Shown one piece after another: positions 11,453 through 22,699 of a stretch of 64,000 bases of DNA; within the stretch, counting starts at the first letter, position 1, and every line of letters starts with the position of its first letter. The notes below the pieces were generated by a model. That model had not been told where the DNA came from and made no database searches. It was given only the letters and a program-made list of their open reading frames with translations. The stretch spans positions 7,812,001 to 7,876,000 of the forward strand of contig CM056874.1 of the NCBI GenBank assembly GCA_029876055.1. Direction: 5' to 3'. The translations under genes and the position numbers were made by a program. The DNA comes from Madurella fahalii (taxonomy: Eukaryota; Ascomycota; Sordariomycetes; Sordariales).

Positions 11453-14400
11453 ATGATATCGAAAATGGATGCGAACGGCGACACGGCTTCCCTAAAGCGG
11501 AAGCGCGAACCGAGAGACGATTCGCCGCTTTTGCAAAAAAAACATCGACGGAGATCTAAGTCGAAGCTCCAGGACAATGCAATCCCGGAGGAAGCCAGCA
11601 ACGGCGCCCACGAGTACGGGCCGCAACATGCGGCTTTGCAGCAGGTCAACGGTGACCTGGAACTCTTGGATGTTTCACTGCAACCTCCACCAAGCCCAGT
11701 CCGGCAATCCGCAGCGCCATGGAAACTGTCCAAGCCAATGGGTGGCAGGATGCTGGACATTGATCCTATTTTCTCCCTTGATGAAAGGTGCGCAAAGTAG
11801 AATGCATTGACCTAACGGAGCCGGTAGGGGACTGATCCTGACTGGCCCAGGCATTTGATCATCACATACAACACCTCGATTCAAGTCTACTCAACAGAGG
11901 ACTCCCTGCTTGTCCGCAGAATTGCGCTTCCAGTAGCGAGGACAGACGACTCGACCGAGCTCGTGTCCACACATATCGTGTCTTCAGCACTATCAAGATG
12001 CTCGCCCGAGTACATCTGGGTCGCTTGTTCCGATGGTCGCATTTGGCGCATCAACTGGGCCTCCGGCATAGGCGCCGATAGTCCGTTCACAGTCGACACT
12101 AAGAAGCTCCTGGATATGACGGTGGATTCTGTGGATATCGGTGGCAAGGCCGAGGACGTCGTGCTCGTCCTGAAGAGGCTCACTAAGAGCTCGGCGCAAA
12201 TATTCGCATACGACACCAAAGCGCTGTCGAAAAACAACGGCAAACTGCTTCACACCTACGACGAAAGCCCACAACTGCTGCGATCTACCGCTGGCGGTAG
12301 ATTGATTGTTGCCGCGGCGCGAGAGACGCTGCACATTGGCTTGCTGAAGACGAAGAAACTCGCCTCACTCGACGACTTGACTTACCGCTTTCATTCTTTC
12401 GATGTCCCCGATGTTATCAGCTGCCTGGACATCCGGTCCACGATTCGGACGACCAAGAAGGGAGCGATCGAGCTCCAACAGGCCGACCTTGCTATCGGAT
12501 GTGCTCGTGGCGCCATTTACGTCTATGGCGCTGTGCTGTCTCAGCTGCCTGGTGATGGCCCCAATACAAAGGCGGGCCCGATCCAGCCAAAAAAGTACCA
12601 TTGGCACCGGAGAGCTGTTCACAGTGTTAAATGGTCCGAGGATGGTAAGATGCTGTGTTTCAGTTGGGCCGATATTCAGACCGGCGTGTTCACTAACAAA
12701 CAAAAAAGGCAACTACTTGATTTCTGGGGGCTACGAGACCGTTCTTGTTCTCTGGCAACTAGACAGTGGAAGATTGGATTTTCTACCCCATCTATCAGCA
12801 ACCATCGAGAACATTGTTGTTTCGCCCCGTGGATCCTCGTACGCAATCCATCTGGACGACAACTCGACCATGATCATATCCACCGCAGAGATGAAACCGA
12901 CAATGTACGTCTCGGGAATCCAGTCTCTCGTGTTGGGGGATCGGCCATCCAAAGAGTCCTTAGTTCGTCGCGTCTGGCGACCGGTTGATGAGATTGCGAC
13001 GCCATTGGTTGCCACTGTTAACCCTCAAAGTCCGTCGCAAATGTTCCTGTGCGTTGGCAATGGGCAGCAAGCCACGCTTGGAGGGGGTGCATCGTCAACA
13101 CCTCTACTTCAAGTATTCGATATAACTTCGTTCCAAGGTATCGCCAAGCACGCCATCGCGCGAACCAACCCGACCGACGCCAACCTAACTAGTGAGGGTG
13201 CGCCTGTCATCGAACCAACAACCACTAGACTCGCCTTCTCTCGAGACGGCAAATGGCTTGCATCGGTTGACGAATGGCAACCTCCCGAACGTGACGCCGA
13301 CGCATTCTTGACTGGCTCAAAGACGCCCGCTGATGTATGCCGAGAAAGGCGCGAGGTCTATCTCAAGTTCTGGGACGTTGGCGCAGATGGCAAGCCTCTC
13401 GAACTGATAACTCGCATCAATGATGCTCATCATACCGACAAGACAGAGGAAATATTTGATCTTGCGAGCGATCCGACCTCATCTCGGTTTGCGACAATTG
13501 GGAATGACGGTATGGTGCGCTTCTGGACTTCAAGATTGCGCAAGAGAGATGGGCTCGCAGCTACCGGGCTTGATGGCCAACCCATGCGGAGTTGGACATG
13601 CTCCCGAGCCGTTTCCCTCCCTGTATACGAACAGCAGGACGACTCTGTCGAGGCGCCCATTAAAGCTTCCCGCAGCGGCGCCATCACATTTTCAGAAGAC
13701 GGGTCAGTCCTCTTTGCCGCCTTTGGCGCTTTGTCCGGAGCTCTCGTGGTCGCCATTGATACCGAGACTGGGGCCTTCCGAGACGTCGTATCCGGCATGT
13801 TCAGGGGCGAAATTCGCGCCTTAAGGTCTCTATCATCGTGCCTCATTATGCTCTCGGAGGATCTCGTGGTCTATGACATCGTGTCGGATGAGCTTCTCTA
13901 CAGCTTCTCCCTCAAGGAGACGTCGGAGGCCGCCAAAAGGCTCACTCAACTCGCGGTAAATTACGAATCACGGAGTTTTGCGCTTGTCGCACCCGCCCCT
14001 AATCCTACGCAGGACAAAATGAAGAGAGGCGTAAGATCAGAGCTGGTCGTCTTCAACATCGAAGACCAGGAGCCACAGCTGGTCAAGACGTTCCCACAAC
14101 TCATCACCTCAGTGTTCGCCACTCCATCATCGTCCGGATTTGTCGTCGTCGACTCGGCAGCCCAAATCTGGTCTGTAACCGAGGGAGCCGAACAAGCACC
14201 ACTTCTCCAGTCTTTGGTCGACATGGGGGTAGATGACAGCATCGATGCAAGCTTGGCGCCCGCGCCTGAAGAGCTCTTATTGCAAGAGGGCGATGCCAGT
14301 GATGAGGAAATGCAAGATGCGGATCAAGAAGTGGAGATGGAAGATGACGACGATACTCACGCGGCTGTGGTGGCGCCGCAACGTCTGGCCGAGATCTTTA

Positions 14401-14489
14401 ACGTTGCGCCTGCTTTCGCGATGCCGCCGATTGAAGATATCTTCTACCAGGTAGCCGGACTCTTCGCCACCAAGCCAGTCAACACTTAG
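11453..14489 (+). CDS. NAN1: WD40 U3 snoRNP/t-UTP protein, NAN1/UTP17 (WDR75) homologue
   Basis: Exons 11453-11787, 11851-12644 and 12709-14489 encode 969 aa. The introns are 63 and 64 bp with CTGAC and CACTAAC branch sites. The family acts in the nucleolus as part of the t-UTP/UtpA subcomplex of the small-subunit processome, linking rDNA transcription to early 18S pre-rRNA processing. The N-terminus is basic (KRKREP, KKHRRRSKSK), as expected for nucleolar import. The conserved opening of the first propeller (PIFSLDE, then YNTSIQVYS) follows, then WD-like blades (e.g. SVKWSEDG joined to NYLISGGYE; FATIGNDGMVRFW). The C-terminus is acidic (EEMQDADQEVEMEDDDD). A second in-frame ATG at 11465 is an alternative start. 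Assignment rests on recognisable sequence and length (yeast Nan1 is about 900 aa). Confidence 0.88.
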
Positions 14490-15211
14490 TGTGGGCCAAT
14501 CCCATCCAAGCTCACAGCCGGCGATCGCACGCACAATGGGCCATCTGGCTCTTTGCTTCAACATAGCCGAAACTTCGTCCCGGCCATGTCATGTTTCAGT
14601 CCGTACCTCTGGCTACAAACTCCACGACGGCAAGCAGAATTATGGGGCATGGTTGGTCAATATGGCATTGGGCGCGGGTCTTCGGCCATTCAAAGGTTGA
14701 GGCTCTTCTAATACTCTTGTCCGGGGGTGGAATGGGGGATGGGAATCTCGCCGCTTTGAACGGCAGGGATGGCGAAGCACAACGAACGAGATGATCCCCG
14801 GCTTTGTTGCGACGGAGTCGCGCCGAAGATTGGGACCCGACCCCGCCGCCCCGCCCGTTCGGATGTTAGGTTCGTTGCGAATTGCGGGGCAAGGGGTGTG
14901 AAGCGCCGATGTCGACCGATTACGCCATTCGTGAGCCGTAGCAGAAATGAATTGAGCTCGGCCATTTGTGAGGTAGCTTAGGGGCTAACTGTACATGCAC
15001 ATACTGTCTCGAGCAAGCTCACGTGGACATAAAAAGATACCCGGCTGGCAAAGCCTTCATAAATACTTTCTCCGGGAAGAGGTTCCGGTTTTACTTCTGA
15101 CATATTTTGCCCTTGCTCCGTCGCGTGAAGCTACCAATAGAGGTCACTTAACACTAAGCGCTATTATTGAGGTACTTTGTTTGCTCGCCTTACCTGCCTA
15201 TCAAGTCCAAT
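14490..15211. other. Intergenic, 722 bp
   Basis: Nothing recognised. It contains the terminator of NAN1 and the promoter of the oxygenase gene. Confidence 0.6.
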
Positions 15212-16552
15212 ATGTCCTTTACCTCTATTCCCATCTTGGATCTAGCCCAGGCTCAGGATCCGGCTACGAAGCCAGGATTCCTGGCCGAGCTACGGCATGC
15301 CCTGATGGAGGTTGGCTTCCTCTATCTCAAGAACGTTGGCATCCCGGACGAGTTCTTTAAGCAGGTGATTAAAGAGGGCAAGGCCTTTTTTGATATCCCA
15401 ACAGAAGAGAAGTACAATCCCAAGCCCTACCGTTAACGACGTTTCCTGTACACAACCGGCTGAACCTATTCGGCAGACTCAAAATCGAAATGAAGAACGC
15501 GCCCTCCTTCCTAGGGTACTCGCGCCTCTCGGCCGAAGTCACAGCCGGCGCGATCGACCACCGGGAGCAAATCGACCTCTCAACGGAGCACCCGCTGCCC
15601 GGCCCGGAAGCGCCGCGGTACTACAATCTCCTAGCGCCGAATCAGTGGCCGTCGCCCGAGGTGCTCCCGAACTTTCGGCCCGTCTTCACCGACTACATGA
15701 AGCGAATGGGCAAGATCTCCATCTACTTCACTAATCTGATCGCTGAGGCCATCGAGCTGCCAAGGGACGCCTTCGACAAGTACTTTGACGCGGATCAGCA
15801 GCACAAGCTCAAGATTGTCAAGTACCCCGACGTCGGCGTGCTAGGTGCGTCGGGCAAGGACGGGAACCAGGGGGTTGGCCCGCACAAGGATAGCAGTATG
15901 GCATTTCCTTACTTCTCCCAACCCTCGCCTTGATGTTCTTCCCCCGGGCCAGCGCGCTGACAAACCCCCCCCACCACGCGCAAAAGTGCTCAGCTCGTAC
16001 CTCCTCCAAGCCTCGCACCACCGCGGCCTGCAGGTGCAGAACATGCGCGGCGAGTGGATCGACTGCCCACCCATCGACGGCACGCTGGTCGTGGCCATCG
16101 GCCAGGGGCTCGAGGCGCTCACACAGGGCGTGTGCGTCAGCACGACGCACCGCGTGCTGTCCCCCGCGGCGGGCGAGGGCGCCCGCTTCTCGATCCCCTT
16201 CTTCCAAGGCGTGAGCGGCGACGCCGGCTTTGACGACCTCGACAAGGTCGGGGTCGGACGGGTGCCCGAGCACGTGCGGGAGGAGAGGAGGAAGGTGCTC
16301 GAGAGGAACGGCGGCCGCTTGGACGACGTCGAGTTCACGTTCCGCAAGGGCGGCGCGGCCAAGACGCTTGGCGAGGCGACGCTGAGGAACCGCGTCAAGA
16401 GTCATCCCGACGTCGGGGAGAGGTGGTATCCGGATATTTTGGCCAGCATCAGGGAGGAGCAGGCCAGGCTGGGGCAGGAACAGCGGGGTGTGAGGCAGGG
16501 GGTTGTGGATATGTCTGCCGCGAGCACGCCTGCGCCTGTGGAGGCGCACTAA
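15212..16552 (+). CDS. 2OG-Fe(II) oxygenase, isopenicillin N synthase-like
   Basis: Exons 15212-15411, 15477-15895 and 15987-16552 give 394 aa. The second junction splits the codon of a conserved Met (HKDS then ML). The protein has the two-part layout of this superfamily: an N-terminal DIOX_N domain (residues ~5-110, starting IPILDLA) and a C-terminal jelly-roll. The iron ligands are visible as His203, Asp205 and distal His261; Arg273 in the RFS motif would hold 2-oxoglutarate. Such enzymes hydroxylate or desaturate small molecules, but the substrate cannot be told from sequence, and neighbouring genes give no pathway. No targeting signal is seen, so it is presumably cytosolic. The tail after ~345 is low in conserved residues and probably flexible. 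Confidence 0.88.
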
Positions 16553-16912
16553 AGGGTTGCAACACAAGGTATAGATAGTCAGCTAGACAGAGAAGCAGTC
16601 CAGGACGACAGTAGATAATCATGTCTTCTATTCGCTGGACTAGATGTGGCTAGTATCGCAGTAACGCGATGGGTGCTAAGCAGGTAGAGATTATGGCACC
16701 TGCATGGTGGTTGAGCAAATATACCATCTCCTTCCTCACTCATCGATCAGCCCGCGCGGGATCGAAGAGACATGACTTCCCGTGTTGGAGAAAAGCAGGA
16801 CAGTTACGCCTTCCTCTACGCCTTGCCAATATCCCAGAAAGACCCTCCTCTCGCCTCACTGTTGGCTTCGTAAAATCGTGTCTGGTCGTCAATTAGCGGC
16901 CATACGGTTCGC
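16553..16912. other. Convergent intergenic, 360 bp
   Basis: Space between the 3' ends of the oxygenase (+) and the zinc-finger gene (-). Nothing else recognised. Confidence 0.6.
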
Positions 16913-17379
16913 TCATTTCGTGTCAGAGGGTTTAAAATCGGGGAAGCATTGCGGCAGCGTCGAGTTGTGCTTGTTTTCGGCGTGCTGCGTAAGTCTAGGG
17001 GGTTGCGGTGTCAGCCAGAGCAATTCTCTTGATGGGAGGGACGATGGCTCCCCATACTGAGGTGCGCGCGATGTCGACAGGAAAGTCTGCTTGCACACGT
17101 TGCAGACAATGTTCATAGCAGCTGTGTTCTATACGTCGCCTCTCTTGTCAGATGCTTTCTGCTTCTGGCCAGAGGCGTCGCACCCAGAAGCACACTCACG
17201 CTCTTCAGCTGCGATTTGGCCGCCGGAGCAGCTTTTTCCTTGTTTCGAGCACGCTTCTGCGCTGCCTTGGCTCCCTATTGACTCCTGTCAGTCACACTAG
17301 GCTCCCTAGTTTCGCGTTTTGGCGCATTCCCAACATCCGGCAGCGGAGATCATAAGTAACCTACGTTACCACCACCCAT
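16913..17379 (-). CDS. Small zinc-finger protein (At2g23090/SERF-like family), 80 aa
   Basis: Four exons: 17379-17365 (only five codons, MGGGN), 17274-17200, 17128-17058 and 16994-16913. The introns (90, 71 and 63 bp) have CTGAC branch sites, and the phases work only with the TAG acceptor at 17129-17130 for exon 3. The product begins MGGGNGAKAAQKRARNKEK and ends in a single C2H2-type finger (CNVC, then HAENKH), the signature of the small eukaryotic family represented by Arabidopsis At2g23090. The N-terminal half is a basic, Ala/Lys-rich helix like that of SERF/4F5 proteins. Members are poorly characterised; a nucleic-acid or ribosome-related role is only a guess. The gene diverges from the helix-hairpin-helix gene across 862 bp. 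Confidence 0.9.
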
Positions 17380-18241
17380 TTTGCTTGTTCTTGGTGGGAT
17401 TCTTTTCCGACCCTAGTTGCCGTTGACAGCTGATAAAGCCGCAATGATGGGCGCTGGTTGCTGCTGCCTTCTTCTTGGACTCGTTTTGTTTTTGTCTTAT
17501 TTTTTTTGGTCTTTTTTCCTTTTTTCCCTCTTTTCTTCTACCAGTGGGTAAAGGTGGCACGCGCAGGTCGTTTGCGATCCAGACCGCCGAAGGTCCGGAT
17601 GGAGTTGGTGGATCCCAAATTGCCATCAGACAGGCACGGACCGCACAAGGCCAACTTCCTTTTTCCCCTTCGGGCCGAACGCGGATTACCTAAGACATCG
17701 CGTGGACTGCAAGGATCAGGAAGATCGGCAGCACATGAAAAATGACGCCGAGAGCAGCGGCCAGTTGGCCTTTCCGACGGAGGAATCGGTCGTTGGTTAC
17801 CCGGGAGTTATTGAAAGACCCGGCCCGCCCGGCACCAGCTGCTGCATGCGACCTCGCGATTATTTATTGTGTCCTTGAAGCGCCGAGTCGAGATCCCGCC
17901 TAGCCGCCACCTGGTTTCGACGCTAGCCTGCAGGAGCCCAACCTCGATTCGATCACTCTCGGTTCCCGAAACGAGACGGCGAACAGCCGAGCCGGAGTCA
18001 ACCAGTTCTTGCTGCGCCACACTACCTGATTCTTACAGGAGCCGTGGCATTATCGTCCATCCCGCAGGTCGACGTATCCACGGCGCGAGCTCCCGGACGT
18101 TGAAGCCATCGTATCGAGCCTTGTGGATCTTTGTGGATCCAGACATCCCAAAAGGCCAACATCCCAGACCGTTGGTCCTGCAGTGCAACCCCGGCCCGCG
18201 GCATCAAACCGTGTATCATTTCCTCCGCTCCAGGAGCCGCA
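17380..18241. promoter_or_regulatory. Divergent intergenic region, 862 bp
   Basis: Lies between two divergent start codons. It contains a long T-rich pyrimidine tract at about 17478-17540 that could be a promoter element of either gene. No further gene is supported. Confidence 0.45.
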
Positions 18242-19190
18242 ATGGCCAAGCCGGCCATCCCGTCTGCGGATGACATATCCGATAGCGAATTCCAGTCGTA
18301 CCTCGAACGCTACCCAGCATGCATCGAGGCGATATCCGAGTCCAAAGGAGGTAGGCAGGTCTACTAGCGCTGGCCGCGTAGTAATGCTCTCTCTGATGCT
18401 TCACGATAGCAAAACCCGGCCAGAAAACACTCGCCAGCCTGGACCAGTATCGCTACGGAAAGGCAATAGACACCTTCGGCTCTGGAGACACAAACGTGTC
18501 TATGGCTCTTGATGATGTCAAAACCCTCGTCGAGTGGAAACTGTAGGTTGTATTCTAGCTCATCCTCCCTCGATCCCGTTAAGCTGTCCCACTCCGCGAC
18601 ACACCACAAGGCGCTGCATCCATGATTTCCGCCCTGTTAACAAACTTGGCTGCAGTCGCCATGGAAAGTTTCGACCCACTCTCATGAAACTGGTATCGTC
18701 AAACGAGCCGGGTTTCGTGAAGGACACTCTTCAGAAAGCCATCAAGCATTACCGTCAAAAGTCAGACGTGTCCGGCACCCTTGACATCCTAACCCAACTC
18801 AAGGGCATCGGCCCGGCTACGGCATCCTTACTACTGGCGGTCCACGATGCAGAAAACGTCATCTTCTTTGCCGATGAGGCGTTCTACTGGTTGTGCTGCC
18901 ATGGATCCAAAGCGCCCATCAAGTACAACCAGAAGGAGTACGCAGAGCTGAATGAGCGGGCTAAAGCGTTGGCCAAGAGGCTTCATGTCAAGGCAGTCGA
19001 TGTGGAGCGCGTTGCATTTGTCGTGATGCGGGAATCGGCCGAGGAGATGCCGGCAGGCGCAAGCAAGTCGACAACGAAATCGTCGGCCAATAGCACGGGC
19101 AAGAAGCAGCCGGCAAAGAGGAAGATCTTGGGTGACAGCACCGACACCGAGATGCGTCCCCGACGCTCTAAGCGAGGAAAACAAACCTAG
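18242..19190 (+). CDS. Helix-hairpin-helix protein, DNA-glycosylase-like, conserved in fungi
   Basis: Exons 18242-18350, 18410-18542 and 18656-19190 give 258 aa. Introns have GTAGGC and GTAGGT donors; the second (113 bp) has a GTTAAC branch. The central region carries a helix-hairpin-helix motif, LKGIGPATASLLL, near residues 129-141, as in the HhH-GPD DNA glycosylase fold, followed by a helical block (FFADEAFYWLC). The catalytic Lys/Asp pair of true glycosylases is not evident, so enzymatic activity is uncertain. The last ~70 residues are Ser/Lys-rich and end in a basic cluster (RPRRSKRGK), a likely nuclear localisation or DNA-binding tail. I infer a chromatin or DNA-repair related role; no named family is assigned. 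Confidence 0.8.
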
Positions 19191-19684
19191 GCAAGGGGAA
19201 CGCGGGAATCAAGAATGATCAAGCATGCACCGGCCAGGGCGGCTCTTTTCTCAGCCCTGCAAACAATCGTTTACCCCCCAATTTGGGCGCGGCGCAAAAA
19301 ATCCCCTATTGGTGACCGCCGCGATTATTCTCCGTCGAAATGCTTGTCCGGCCAGACGGCCCGCGGCTGCGGCATCAACCCCTGTCACTCTGCAGGGACT
19401 AGTCCGAAACCACTTACACCTGGCATCAAAGCAGCATTACTTCCCTTTCTAGCACCACGACGCACAAGGGCGGGTGTGATGGAACGTGCCAGCCGAGGCC
19501 GGGTTGTTTGTTATGGCCGATTCATAGCGAGGTTATATTTCGAATCCTGGGCTCCAGAACCCCCTGCAGGTATCGGCTGCTTTCTCTTGCTCTGTTGTGT
19601 CCGAGTCAAGACTTTGATATACCACACTGAGTCCCCAAATTTACCTTCTTTGCCTTGATATGCCACCATCTAGTTCTCTCCGGC
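19191..19684. other. Intergenic, 494 bp
   Basis: Space between two co-directional genes; nothing recognised. Confidence 0.6.
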
Positions 19685-21380
19685 ATGGCCATTGTCACAC
19701 GGCCTCGCCCAATATCCCCGAACCTGGCGGGCCGTATATCGCCGTCCAAAAAGGATGAGATGCAATCCTTCCCATATCCTGGTCCGATCCAACTGCCACC
19801 AAGATTCACGACTCTTAAGGAAAGCCTGACGTCAGGGAGAGAAGCACCGCTCATATCATCATGGCAGAGACTGCTGCGGAACCTTTCCGACGAGGTTGAT
19901 CTGGTAGCATCCTTAGGATCTCAAATTATCCCTACCATCACCTTCGAAGACATCACGAGCCCTGGGCAGGCAGACCGTTTCCTTACAGACCTCCGTGAAA
20001 GGGGCGCTGGTATTATCCGGAGTGTGGTTCCTCGGGACACCGCTCTAGCATGGAGTCAAGAAACAGGAGAGTACCTAGGTTACAGCTCACACGCCATACG
20101 CGAACCGGCGAAGCATCCTCAACCGCTGGACGTGTACTGGAGTGGGGCTCAGGTCAGAGCACGAGCGCATCCCAACGTTTTGGCGGCGCAGAAGTTCGCA
20201 ATGCAGATATGGAGGTCGAGAGACCCGAGTGCCAGAGTTACCACGGATTTTCCAATAACCTATGCTGATCGGGTGAGGATATGGACGAGTAACACTCCCG
20301 GGGCCGCTGGTAAAGCACATGTTGATGGTGGGAGTGTGGAGCGCTGGGAACCCGACGGATATGGCAGGGCAGGGACATACGAGGAAATATTCCAGGGGCG
20401 CTGGGAAGATTATGATCCTTGGGAAGTATGTGCCTCACACTTACCTCTGTCACAGTCTACCGTTCTCTACTAGATTCCTTCTGCCCATTCCCCTTGAACC
20501 ATCATCCGGCGCTTACCAATCCTTCCTCCCCTCATAGAGCAGCACCCGTCTCGCCGTAACAAGCGATCTCTACCACAAAGCCGGCGCCTGCTCAATCTTC
20601 CGCATGTTCCAAGGCTGGCTCGCGCTCGACCGCATCCCTTCCGGCCAAGGCTCAGGCTCAGTGCAAGTCTGCCCCCTACCCCGCCACGCGACTGCCTACT
20701 TTCTTCTCCGCCCTTTCTTCTCCCCATCACCAAGGACCTCAAGCCAAAGCTCCGATAATGATAATACCGAAGAATGGACCTTCACCCGCCCACAAAACAG
20801 CATCCTCCACGGTGCCCTCCCTAGCTACGCCCAGGAAATCAGCCCGTCCCTCCACCCGCACCTCCAGCTCGACCGCAGCCTCGTGTGCGTCCCGGACCTC
20901 GAGCCGGGCGATTACCTGGTCTGGCACCCCGACCTAATTCACGTCGTCTCTGACGCCGCCAGTGCGAGCACGAGTAGCGGCAACCCCGGTCCGAACACAA
21001 CTCCGGCAAGACCTTCCACAACAGCAGTAGCAGCGGCAGCAGCAACGGCAGCAGCAACAGCAACAACAACAAAACCAAGGCCAATGTACATGTACCTCCC
21101 CGCGTGCCCGCTCACGCAGACAAACGCGCTGTACCTGTGCCGGCAGCGCAAGGCCTTCCTGCTGGGCTTTCCCGGCCCGGATTTCGGCGGGGGCCGCGGC
21201 GAGAGCGAGCACCCGGGCAGGCCCGGGGTGCAGGAGGTGAACGACGCGGGCGGGGACGACGGGCTGCGGGCGATGGGGCTGTTGCCGTGGGACGAGGAGG
21301 AGGCGGACACCGACGAGGAGAGGGAGGTGCTGGCGATGGCGAACGGCATTCTGTTTCCGGACTTATACGATATGTTATAG
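19685..21380 (+). CDS. DUF1479 family 2OG-Fe(II)-type oxygenase
   Basis: Exons 19685-20425 and 20538-21380 encode 527 aa; the 112-bp intron has a GTATGT donor and TCATAG acceptor, phase 0. The DUF1479 family (E. coli YbiU relatives) has a jelly-roll fold with a HxD iron site, seen here as His212/Asp214 in AHVDGGSVERW. A distal His is likely in the segment VWHPDLIHVVSD. The substrate of the family is not established. No signal peptide is seen. An odd feature is an insertion coded by a GCA/ACA-rich tract around 21000-21075, producing an Ala/Thr run just before the conserved MYMYLPACPLTQTN segment; it looks like an expanded microsatellite in a surface loop. The C-terminus is acidic. Confidence 0.9.
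21001..21075 (+). repeat. Coding GCA/ACA trinucleotide tract
   Basis: Imperfect (GCA/ACA)n repeat in frame within the DUF1479 gene, encoding alternating Ala and Thr runs. Likely length-variable between strains. Confidence 0.8.
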
Positions 21381-21908
21381 GGTACTGTACGAGTGGATAT
21401 CGGTATTGGTGGCGCGTTTGTATGAGTAGCATAGAGTTCGGTTGGATTGGGTGCGTAGGGAATGGTAGATAAAAATAGGCTGGGGTAGTATGGTGTGTTT
21501 CTAAAGAGTCCGCCTGTCGGATTGCTGGTAATAATAATCCTGTCTGACTGCAAAGACACAGATCGATTCTGAAGCTCAAGATTGAGCTAATGCGATAAAT
21601 ATACAGTGAGCTCAGTACATCAATTTGGCTTAATGACAGGTATCCCCTTTCCCCTCGGGCAAATTGTCGCGTAACCTTGTGCACAACGCCGCCCCCAATT
21701 CGTCCCCCAACCAATGCACCACTACTCGGCTCCAATATTCTCCCCCACACGCTACCACGCCCAAGAGATTGTCCAGGCCGACCCATGGCCCCCTTCAGGG
21801 CGTTCTGTCCGGCGCCGGCCCCCTCCTCTGCCTCGGCTCTCCCTCGACCCACTCATCTAGCGATGAAGCCGCCGCGAGCGTTGCAAGGTCGTCCCAGATA
21901 TCCCCATT
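21381..21908. other. Convergent intergenic, 528 bp
   Basis: Between the 3' ends of the DUF1479 gene (+) and the BAP31 homologue (-). Nothing else recognised. Confidence 0.6.
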
Positions 21909-22699
21909 CTACTTGGATTTCTTGGACGCCCCGTCCTGCTGCGTCCGGCCATACTTCTCGGCTAGCTCGTCGTACTCCTTGTGGAGCCCGGCGGCCTGCT
22001 TCTTGAGCGTCTCAATGTCCTGGTCGCGCAGCTCCACCTCGCGCTTGAGGCGCGCAATCTCGCCGGGGTCGCCCGCCATGGCCAGCTTCTCGGACTGCTT
22101 CGTGTTCTTGTCGGTGCCCTCGTACTTCTTGACCTTCTCCTCCAGCCGCAGCACCTCGAGGATCATGATGTAGGTCCGGTTCAGGATCAGCGAGAGGAAC
22201 AGGGTGAAGCCGCACAGGTACATGTTGCGCTGCGAGTAGAACTTGCGGGCTTGCACCTCGAGGCGCTCGTGGCCCATTATGGCCGGCCTGCTTGTGAAGA
22301 GGTTAGTGTTTATTTTCCCCTCTTTTTTCCCTTCCTGTCCTCCCTTCCGTCTTGGAGGCCGAGGGCGATACGTACGCAGAGTTACCCGTGTTCTCAGTGG
22401 CAGCTGCCAGCTCGACTTGAACCCGATAGACGCGGTTAACACTATCGATGAAGAGGATCAGGATGAAGATGAAGGTGATCTTCAGCCAGTATTGAACCTT
22501 TGCCACGACAGGATTTTCCGAGATGAAGCTGGGCAGTCAATTGGTTAGCTGCGCAACGCATTGTCGGCGGTGGTATTGTGTCTAAGACATACGTAAACAT
22601 TCTCCTGCGCATGGGAAAGGGCAGGGGAAGGATGAGGAGCATAAAGAGGGCCATCTCTGCCACGAGGAGCAGGAAGACCAAGGTGTAGTAGAGCGTCAT
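21909..22699 (-). CDS. BAP31/Yet3-family ER membrane protein
   Basis: Exons 22699-22593, 22528-22376 and 22287-21909 give 212 aa. The first intron is well defined (GTATGT donor, TGCCCAG acceptor). The second uses GTACGT and either CAG at 22288 or AAG three bases earlier, which would add one residue. The protein has three membrane segments near residues 5-27, 50-67 and 109-131, then a cytosolic coiled coil (ILEVLRLEEKVKKYEG to about residue 195). It ends in KKSK, a di-lysine ER-retrieval signal. Family members (mammalian BAP31, yeast Yet1-3) sit in the ER, act as cargo receptors and quality-control factors, and associate with the translocon. Confidence 0.93.
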
